The notes under the pieces were generated by a model that was not told the origin of the DNA, did not search any database, and saw nothing but the letters and a program-made list of their open reading frames with translations. Source: Protostelium mycophagum (lineage: Eukaryota > Evosea > Variosea > Protosteliida > Protosteliaceae). From it: a DNA stretch of 22,508 nt. Location: positions 1 to 22,508 of the forward strand of contig MZNV01002768.1 in NCBI GenBank assembly GCA_002081555.1. The letters are read 5' to 3'. The stretch's first letter is position 1, and each line of letters opens with the position of its first letter. This document shows, in pieces, positions 11,601-18,180 of this stretch. A program made the position numbers and the translations under genes.

Positions 11601-12841
11601 AATTAGTTATGTACATTTGAACTGGGTTACCGTCGTTTCCTCCATCAAGAGGGCACAAAAGAAGGTTTCTTCTCTGATCAAATTGAGCGCATCGAGTTCC
11701 TCGAGCCAGATCTGGTTGTGAAGAGTTTGGCGGAGATCTGTTTTGGCCCAAGCGTTGTGGACGGGCTCAGCTCGGTTTCTTATCAGACCATCTGGGATGG
11801 GGAACGTGTTGTGCTGTATAATTTAATGTCCATCAGATCTCAAAGTGCTACCAAGAGAAGATCCAAAGGGGCACGGACGATCTCGACATCTTTCGTGTTG
11901 GTGTTGAATGCTTCTGTTAACTGTCAGCACTTTGAAGAGTTGAACCCACTGACCGAAAGGTGTGTTTGGTGAGAGTAGTCTCTGAGCGTTTTGGTCTTCG
12001 ACAGTGATCGAGATCTTGTGTGTTCTTGTGAAAGTGGGAAAGCGAAGTTGTAAAGAGAGGTGGTAGATCTTGAAGACCTTTGGATGGAATCTGATCTGTT
12101 CTTTCCGTCAGATCAGGGCACATCAAAGATCCTTGCCTCGATTTGTCCCTTGTTGTTTGGTTTCACTTTGAAGTTTTCAATCTGGCCTTCTATCTTCCAG
12201 AAGGGAGCGTGGGGCGTGTAAGAGACCTCGGCGGAAGCGGTCGACACATTAAGATTTTGAATGGTCACGTGGAGGATGGTTACCTTGTCCACATTCACTG
12301 CTGCCTCGAGGGAGTCCTGTACATAGTAAATACCCTTGGATATATTTAAAGAAGTACGTCTGTGATGACAATGTCCTCTGGCTTCAGGTGTTCTTGTCTT
12401 CTCTTCTCCTCGCGGGCGAGTTTGGAATCGAGCTCTTCGAAGACGGCCTTATTTCTCTTCGCGGTGAAGGGGTGAAAATGCATGTGTACACCGCCGGTGC
12501 GGTCACTTTTCAAAGCAAGGAACTGTTCTACTTGTTCGCGACGAGGCAGCACAAGGCCGGCGCACAGTTCGCCGAGTAGCAGTATCTTTAGAGGTATGAT
12601 ATCGCGAGCCTGCAGCGCCGTCAGAGTCCGTCATAAGCCTTGATAGTCTCACTTTGAAATAAGCGTCGAGGCTAGCCTCGGTCATTACAGCCGCCCTGGT
12701 GAAGGCCACCAACAAGCAGAAGGGAAGGATTCTTTTGGCTTCTGTTGGTTGGCGTGGTTCTGTTCCAGAGGCTGCTACTAAGCTCGTAGAGGTAATTGTG
12801 GGCTTCGGAAAGACAGCTGAGGTCATGATGTGTCTGATCAT
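8687..12841 (-). CDS. MOV10: MOV10/Armitage-type SF1 helicase, motifs eroded, extended C terminus
   Basis: MOV10-family proteins are Upf1-like RNA helicases of RNA silencing and mRNA decay. I place 18 exons: 12653-12841, 12358-12609, 12122-12316, 11954-12077 (or to 12095), 11852-11913, 11631-11813, 11522-11592, 11169-11483, 10903-11128, 10732-10863, 10530-10693, 10203-10494, 10016-10162, 9708-9977, 9262-9666, 8988-9223, 8931-8946, 8687-8887; about 1159 aa, all in phase. The MOV10 N-terminal region is visible (LSPNTPF about 265-271; IWLEELDALNLIREE in exon 6, matching the family's LEELQMEHDI). Walker A GSPGCGKT (475-482) is intact. Motif II reads DDGE (597-600) instead of DEAG, motif III GDNFAG lacks its Gln, and motif V lacks the QGxE core; the motif VI Arg (about 836) remains. 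After the helicase core comes a Pro/Ser/Thr-rich linker, a coiled coil and a terminal domain I do not recognise. The ATG at 12841 has TGA upstream in frame; ATG 12826 is an alternative. Confidence 0.85.
8931..8946 (-). other. 16-nt microexon of the MOV10-like gene
   Basis: Sixteen bases flanked by a TTGTCAG acceptor and a GTAATA donor, with introns of 41 and 43 nt. It codes for WLYQL plus the last base of an Arg codon. Joining exon 8988-9223 directly to 8687-8887 meets a stop codon at once, so the microexon is required to keep the last 66 residues. Confidence 0.7.
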
Positions 12842-12894
12842 CGAGTTAGACGTCTTGAAAAAATGTCAAAAATAGTAGACAGTGCGCCAGTATG

Positions 12895-12901
12895 TATATA
12901 A
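12895..12901 (-). promoter_or_regulatory. candidate TATA box for the MOV10-like gene
   Basis: The minus strand reads TTATATA about 54 nt upstream of the ATG at 12841, a plausible core-promoter position with a short 5' UTR. The match is short, so this is only a candidate. Confidence 0.3.
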
Positions 12902-12977
12902 GATTTGTGGAGGCTATAGAGGCTCACTGTGATATTTAGAGGAGGGATCGTGGTGTTCGTGAGTGTAGAACTGTAAA

Positions 12978-13223
12978 ATGACGTCAGACAATTTATTGTT
13001 TTGTTCCAAAAATATAAAACACCACACACTACAACGTTTCATTTCAAAGGAACTTTCTGGAAATGCCATTCAAATGAAACCAAAAATAGATCTTTCTGAT
13101 TTTTTCCGGAATTTTTTCGTGAAGAAAGCTTGTCATTCTCGACTGAGGTTTCAGAAGGAGGACAAAGCCACCGATATATACAACAAAGCCACCGGTTATA
13201 TGCATATCTTCACCACAAAATGA
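12978..13223 (+). CDS. unrecognised 81-codon ORF, doubtful gene
   Basis: Single-exon frame starting with an ATG, sequence beginning MTSDNLLFCSKNIKHH, basic overall, without a signal peptide or membrane helix. Near its C terminus a 21-bp period gives the paired motif DKATDIY / NKATGYM. No relative recognised. It lies in the helicase promoter region and may be chance. Confidence 0.2.
   Translation: MTSDNLLFCSKNIKHHTLQRFISKELSGNAIQMKPKIDLSDFFRNFFVKKACHSRLRFQKEDKATDIYNKATGYMHIFTTK
12979..12986. promoter_or_regulatory. perfect CRE palindrome TGACGTCA
   Basis: The full CREB/ATF consensus octamer lies about 138 nt upstream of the MOV10-like start codon, where a proximal promoter element would be expected. 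It also overlaps the ATG of the weak plus-strand ORF at 12978. The same octamer occurs at four other places in the window, mostly inside genes. Confidence 0.35.
13162..13194. repeat. 12-bp direct repeat spaced 21 bp
   Basis: ACAAAGCCACCG occurs at 13162-13173 and 13183-13194. The 21-bp period is seven codons and would be in frame with the plus-strand ORF 12978-13223. Confidence 0.6.
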
Positions 13224-13538
13224 AATTGGAAAAGACACTCGGCAAATGGTATTCAAAAAGGAGATAAATCAAAATACTGGTCTCTTTAGAGCCAGATGTA
13301 GAAGTCCTTGGTGCAGGCAACCTGTTTTTCTTGTCATAGAGGGACACTTCATTACAAATTTTAACTCATCTACATTGTTATTGGACAATTGTTTCAAAGT
13401 AACGATAATATCCAAATTTTAAACTTTATTTTCTGACATCTGGTCGGTTCGTCACCTTCGTTATTTCAATATTATTACTGTGATCCTCTGCTCCACACTC
13501 CGTTTTCTCAGTGACGGAATAAATAGAACTTTGTAAAA

Positions 13539-14452
13539 CTATTGTCGACATTTCGATTTTACGCTATAAAATAGTCGGAAAATGACCTTGTCTGGGGTAA
13601 AGTGGTTGTAGTCAAACTTGGCCAGCCTTTCTTTGGACAATGGATGTGTATTTAAATATGACATATCCAACTTAAATTGTCTGATTCTTTCAAGTTTGTA
13701 CCAGTCATGAGAAACGGTCAAGAGTCTATAATTAGCTCTATCCATGATCTTGATACTTGAAGACGTCAGTTTGACACTGAAATCTCCCTGAAATTTCACC
13801 CGATTTCGTCGGCTTCTTTTTCGACTGCGAGGGAGTGAGGCATGTTGCGGGACTTGAACCACAACTGTTTTTTTTATTCTTTGTACAGAAGTTTGATTAG
13901 ATATAGAGTTGTAGACTTACTGAATCAGGCAGAGGTACGCTGAGGGGCATGGATGTCATAATATCAAAAAATGCGGACAATCTAAAAGTGGTCAGCACGT
14001 CCATGTCCGGCAGCTTCAATAGGGTAGAAAATATTACAAAATAATTATACACGGAATTATTTTGTGCACCAGAAACAAAGAAGTATCACCTTGGTTTGAA
14101 TCCTGTCTTCTCTGCGTGGTGTCTCGCGACTAAATGTGCCATCTCATGAGACAACACTGTTGCGACATGATGTTCATTGTCTAATCTTCCAAACATTCCG
14201 TTCGTCATGATCAGTCTGCCTCCTAAATTCTTCAGAGATTTCATCCTGAAGAGATTTCACTGATTTTTCTGTTTACGTACCAGGAAGGAGGTGGCAGTAG
14301 GCAATGTTGTCATCTACAACTGTGACTGTCCAGTTTAATTTCTGAAGCTCAGGGTAACCACAGTTCTCGACGAGTCTTTGGAGTACAACGCGAAGAGCTC
14401 TCGGTTCCTAACGTGATGAGCACGGTGAGGAAACGAGATATTACGTGTCCAT
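13539..14452 (-). CDS. OMA1: OMA1-like M48 zinc metalloprotease, core domain
   Basis: OMA1 is a stress-activated peptidase of the mitochondrial inner membrane that cleaves OPA1 and other targets. Exons: 14445-14452, 14281-14399, 14090-14222, 13921-13981, 13800-13864, 13539-13737, in phase, giving 194 aa. OMA1 landmarks in order: LNWTVTVVDDN, LPGGRLIMTNG, the zinc motif HEMAH (residues 68-72), EKEADEIG with the third zinc ligand Glu near 124, and NTHPLSKERL, equivalent to the family's THPSHGNR. Human OMA1 is 524 aa. Here the N-terminal targeting sequence and membrane helix are missing from the model. The first exon (ATG plus five bases) is the simplest in-frame start, but the 5' end is uncertain: an acceptor at 14407 or a longer upstream exon is possible. 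The upstream DNA is shared with a plus-strand ORF. Confidence 0.82.
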
Positions 14453-14488
14453 CACGCTTGCATCTGTGCTGCGCGGCTCTGCCGCAGC

Positions 14489-14800
14489 ATGTTTTACATC
14501 ACGAAAATCTCTGTACACAAAAGCACGCCACGTGTGGCAATTCTACCAAGATTCAAACAAAACAATAGGAACACTGAAGAGAGGAATTTGTGTTGTAAAA
14601 ATTGTGAAGAAGATCTACCGGTGCTTTGTCTGGAACAATATCCTTGTCCACTTTGCTCTTCCATCTGCAAGATTATGAGTACAGATCATAGTGAAATGAA
14701 AGACCTGGCAAAGATGAGATCAGCTCTCTTCTTTTCTGTCTCCGGGCTTGTGGTTATCAGGCGCCATCTTCCTGAATCAGAATCAGAAGCTAGAGGATGA
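14489..14800 (+). CDS. glutaredoxin-like (C5orf63/YDR286C type) ORF, 3' end unresolved
   Basis: Open frame of 103 codons from ATG 14489. The N terminus (MFYITKISVHKSTPRVAIL) is basic and Ser/Thr-rich like a mitochondrial presequence. The core DLPVLCLEQYPCPLC closely matches the start of the glutaredoxin-like DUF836 family, as in human C5orf63, where LPVL is followed by the CPLC redox motif; here the motif is CPLC within PCPLC. The rest of that fold (an acidic DI segment and IPV turn) is not visible downstream. From 14686 onward the frame is antisense to the small membrane gene, so the true 3' end may be spliced differently, or this may be a truncated copy. Its ATG lies 36 nt from the proposed OMA1 start on the other strand. 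Confidence 0.5.
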   Translation: MFYITKISVHKSTPRVAILPRFKQNNRNTEERNLCCKNCEEDLPVLCLEQYPCPLCSSICKIMSTDHSEMKDLAKMRSALFFSVSGLVVIRRHLPESESEARG

Positions 14801-14971
14801 AACGGGATAATCACCTGTTGGCGATACGCTTGTCTTTGGGTATCCATAGTAGAAGAAGGCACCAGCGACAGCAGCGTAACATAAACCAGAAATAGAGAGA
14901 CCTCGTATCAATCCCTTCCAATTGACAAGTTTGGGTGCGTATCTTCGATCTGAGAGGTCGATCTCCTTCAT
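14686..14971 (-). CDS. 80-aa single-pass membrane protein, unrecognised
   Basis: Two exons, 14815-14971 and 14686-14771, joined across a 43-nt GT-AG intron in phase 1. The N terminus MKEIDLSDRRYAPK is polar. A single hydrophobic helix follows at about residues 26-42 (ISGLCYAAVAGAFFYYGYP), then a basic C-terminal tail (TEKKRADLIFARS). Length and layout resemble small mitochondrial inner-membrane subunits or assembly factors, but I cannot assign a family. It is divergent from the USP12/46-like gene across a 349-nt gap. Confidence 0.65.
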
Positions 14972-15320
14972 GATTTGAAATGATGATCAGGTCTTCCTCG
15001 ATCTGACCGTTGTAGAATTAGCTGCATTTTATTCATTTTTTGTGATAATTTTTGGTGTGTTTCGGCCAACCAATGTTAAGAGAGAACATCTATATATCAC
15101 TTAGATAGCGCGACATGAAAATTGTGACTCTAGTGCAGTTGAAGAGGGTCACGGATCTATATTATTGAAATGGTTTATGACTTTACGAAAGTTTTGTGTC
15201 ACTACAGCGACGGATCAGAAACACAAACGGCCAAAGCGAAACAGCCATCAGCAGCAACCACTTCTCCCACAAACATAAATATATCAGCCATCAAGAGCAC
15301 CCTAGCAGTAATAATAGGGG
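14972..15320. promoter_or_regulatory. divergent promoter region, small membrane gene / USP12-46-like gene
   Basis: A 349-nt gap between divergent start codons. It holds a CCAAT box at 15070-15074 and TATATAT at 15091-15097, about 225 nt before the USP start. An open frame at 15170-15361 runs into the USP start in a different frame and is best read as 5' UTR. Confidence 0.35.
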
Positions 15321-17121
15321 ATGGGCTTGCAGGCAAGCAAGATCGAAAAAGATCTTGGTGAAGAATTCCCCAGTGGTGAACACTATTACGGCTGTGAGAA
15401 TGTGAGGATTATTGAACGTGAAGAATTTTATTAAATGAAGTTTCAGTATGGGAATACGTGTTACACGAACTCGGTGATCCAATGCTTGTATTATCTGCTC
15501 CCGTTTCGGAATAGAGTCATTGAGTACTATGAGCAGGAGGTCAAGAGTAAGTACACGTAAAACAATCCATTTAGACAATCATTTCATTCAACAAGAAAGT
15601 CTGTTCCAACTTCGAATCACATCTCCAACATTTTTATAATTACCGATTGTCTTTCTTGGGTCATTCATCTGACCTCTTCAAGATCGAAATAAGGACGAGA
15701 CTATTTTAACGTGTGCCGCTGAACTGTTCAATACTATACATACTTCCAAGTGAGCCAATAGTGATCTTCATTTTTTACATCTGACGTCATGCAGAAAGAG
15801 AACAGGGGTCATCGGTCCAAAGAAATTTATATCTCGTCTAAGGAAAGAAAACGGTGAGTACATTCTAAATCTTCATTGTTGACAAATTTCAGAGCTTTTT
15901 CGAGGGTACCAACAGCAAGACGCCCACGAATTTCTAAACTATTTATTGAATCATATCGCTGAGACCTTAGAGTCAGAGACGAAAAAGAAAAATCTTCCCG
16001 CCATAAGTACTGAATTTTTGGTGAAATTTCGCCAGAATTTCGCTAAAATCTCACAGAAGACGACATGAAGAATTCGAATGGAGAACATGATAACTCATCT
16101 ACAACGAGGAAGGACCCGGGAGGAAGCACTTTTGTACACCAAATTTTCGAAGGTATTTTCGCCCTTTTCCCGCCATTTTTCTTACTGTTGCAGGAATTCT
16201 GACCAACGAGACCAAGTGTATGACGTGTGATAGCGTGACGTCACGTGACGAGTCATTTTTGGACCTCTCATTAGATATTGAACAGAATTCGTCCCTCTCT
16301 TCGTGCCTCAGAAACTTCAGCCAAATGGGTAAATACCTGTTGTAGATGGAATTTTCCATGAATCTCCTCGGAAAATGATTCCAATTCAAGGAATTTTTGT
16401 AACACGGGAAATTCTCGTGAATTTTCCGGTGTTGGGAACGTGTCAAGGCTTGAAATCTCCTTGAAAATGTTGTAACAACACCTCAGAGACATTGCGAGGG
16501 GACGAAAAATTCTTCTGCGACACGTGCAGGAGCAAACAAGAAGCGGAGAAGAGCATAAAGATAAAGAGGTTACCGCAGATACTCGTCTTGCACCTCAAGC
16601 GTTTCAAATATGTGGAGCAATTACAGAGGTTCAATAAATTGGGATACCGAGTCCCCTTCCCGCTCGAACTACGGCTCGAAAATACGGTAAATGTCACGTT
16701 GTAGTCCGTCAATATTTCCCAGAAATTTCATGGAGAATTCTGACCTGTTGTAGATGCCGGATGCAGAGAATTCTGACAGGCTATACAGCTTGAAGTCGAT
16801 TGTGATGCACATCGGCAGTGGACCCAACCACGGACATTACGTATCCATAGTGAAAAGTTATGACAAGTGGATCTTGTTCGACGATGACAGCCTCAAACTC
16901 CTGTCAGAGTCCGAAATACAAGTGAGATTTTTATTTAGTTGTAGAGCTCAGAACCATTTTGGCGCGAAAATAATTCATGAAATTTCTGATCGTTGTAGAT
17001 GTGTTACGGAGCCACGAACGAGGCATTGAGTTATGTCCGGAGGTCAGAGTGCGGTTATCTTTTGTTTTACGAGACCACAAATCTCCAACAACCGTCCGAA
17101 CCCCCTTCCGTTAAGGTTTGA
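15321..17121 (+). CDS. USP46: ubiquitin-specific protease of the USP12/USP46 group
   Basis: A cysteine deubiquitinase; in animals USP12 and USP46 act with WDR48 (UAF1) and WDR20. Ten exons: 15321-15401, 15441-15546, 15683-15749, 15795-15853, 15893-16006, 16057-16152, 16194-16328, 16487-16686, 16754-16921, 16999-17121; all phases close, 382 aa against about 366-370 in human. The N terminus [17 protein letters not shown] matches the family's MGxNASALEKxIGPEQFP. Cys box YGNTCYTNS (Cys34), [13 protein letters not shown], zinc finger CxxC pairs (183/186 and 230/233), LHLKRFKY, His box GPNHGHY (His314) and FDDD (329-331) are all present, so it should be active. The N-terminal Met-Gly would allow myristoylation, which I cannot confirm. 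USP12 and USP46 cannot be separated from the sequence alone. Confidence 0.95.
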
Positions 17122-17696
17122 ATTTTAAATTTTCCATTTTCCCACCTTTTGTCTCACGGCCGGCCAGGCCGAGCAACCCACCACCGATCACGCGGGTCGA
17201 AGTGTTTGGGTTTGACCAGACCGTTCCAAATATTTGAACTTCATTATCAGAGGCTCATTCGTATAGGGGCTGAAAGCTCCAGGTCAATTTGATGAATGAA
17301 GATGATGATGGTGAAGAGGGTGAGTCTATGGGTGTCATGGACTACCTCCTCGGTGCTGGCACCGCCTCCATCTCATGCTTACCAAAAATAAAACTGAGAA
17401 ATTAGCTCTTGAACTACTGGCAAAGGGACTTTAAAGACTGAAAATTGAAGACATGCCGCATGCCCTTGTGACCTGAAAAATCCTCGCACCCTGGAATTTG
17501 TACTCCTCCTGTCAGAAGTTTAACTCCCGTGTGATCACATTCCGCTCTTGATCAGCAAACCACGCCGGAGTTAGTGTTACTCCGACAATAGTGATATGCT
17601 CTCGTGAGGCTTCCTAGCAACGACGGAGATCTCCATAGAAACTGCCCTGGTGGCCACCTTGGGAGAGAAAACAGAAATTTCCCCACCAATGAAGAG
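17122..17696. other. USP 3' UTR and upstream region of the small secreted/membrane gene
   Basis: An AATAAA at 17387-17392 could end the USP transcript. A 37-codon ORF at 17292-17405 starts with an acidic run (EDDDGEEGE) and contains a GTGAGT donor, so it may be part of an unplaced exon. A GC-rich patch with GGCCGGCC lies near 17159-17166. A short upstream ORF (ATG at 17689, 12 codons) precedes and overlaps the next gene's start. No other feature seen. Confidence 0.35.
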
Positions 17697-18134
17697 ATGG
17701 CACTGCATCATGCCTCCTCAACAATAGACCTTCGATGCATCCTCCTCTTCGCCTCGGTCACAATTGCGATGAGCCAAGGATCAGTTCTTGCGCAACCTGT
17801 ATATACGACTCCACAGAATCATTCCAGCGATGAGTACCTTAGACACACGTGAGATACTTTGGACAATGCAGCTCACCCTCCTAGATTTGGCAGTAAGCGC
17901 ATATGCACACGGAGAACGTTCTCAGAAAGAATAGAGATGGTATGCTCCTCACTGCACATTCCTCACGTGGATATCCGCTCTTGGGACCCTTTTAAATTAT
18001 TCCTCAGTACAATGTTCTTCCTCGTGAACCTGTCGGTGCTGGCCTCGCTGGGGTCATATTGGCACACGATCTCATCGCTACAGAAGGAAGAGAAGAAACA
18101 GAGACCTCGAACACGCAATAAAACGATCACCTGA
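17697..18134 (+). CDS. small secreted or type I membrane protein, unrecognised
   Basis: Two exons, 17697-17848 and 17894-18134, joined over a 45-nt GT-AG intron in phase 2; 130 aa. The first 32 residues look like a signal peptide (hydrophobic ILLFASVTIAM, then SVLAQ with a plausible cleavage after Ala32). The ectodomain of about 50 residues has an N-glycosylation motif NHS (41-43), a basic TKR at 51-53, and exactly two cysteines (55 and 68), which could pair. A strong hydrophobic helix follows at about 86-105, then a charged tail ending in Lys/Arg residues. No family recognised. An AATAAA at 18117-18122 lies inside the last codons and could be its poly(A) signal. Both ends are simple, and no other splice pattern keeps the frame as well. 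Confidence 0.6.
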
Positions 18135-18180
18135 ATTTTTAAACATGACCAAAAAATTCGTCATCCTCATCATTTATACA

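Larger units (their letters stand above)
12842..13538. other. spacer upstream of the MOV10-like gene and downstream of OMA1
   Basis: Holds the promoter of the helicase gene and the 3' end of the OMA1-like gene. A minus-strand AATAAA (TTTATT on plus at 13425-13430) could serve OMA1. A weak plus-strand ORF (12978-13223) with a 12-bp direct repeat lies within. Nothing recognised at 13260-13420. Confidence 0.4.

Noticed and set aside
12078-12121. 26-nt intron (12096-12121) in the MOV10-like gene
   Set aside because: An alternative acceptor gives a 44-nt intron with the same phase, which fits the other introns better; the boundary stays uncertain by 18 nt.
14445-14678. Plus-strand frame with a presequence-like N terminus (SITLASVLRGSAAACF)
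   Set aside because: It has no ATG in frame; it opens with GTG after a stop. The neighbouring frame with ATG 14489 carries the family match.
15170-15361. 63-codon plus-strand frame as a separate gene
   Set aside because: It ends over the USP start region in a different frame, is low in complexity and has no recognised domain; best read as USP 5' UTR.
17292-17405. 37-codon acidic ORF as a gene
   Set aside because: Too short, no recognised domain, and it contains a strong GTGAGT donor; more likely UTR or an unplaced exon.
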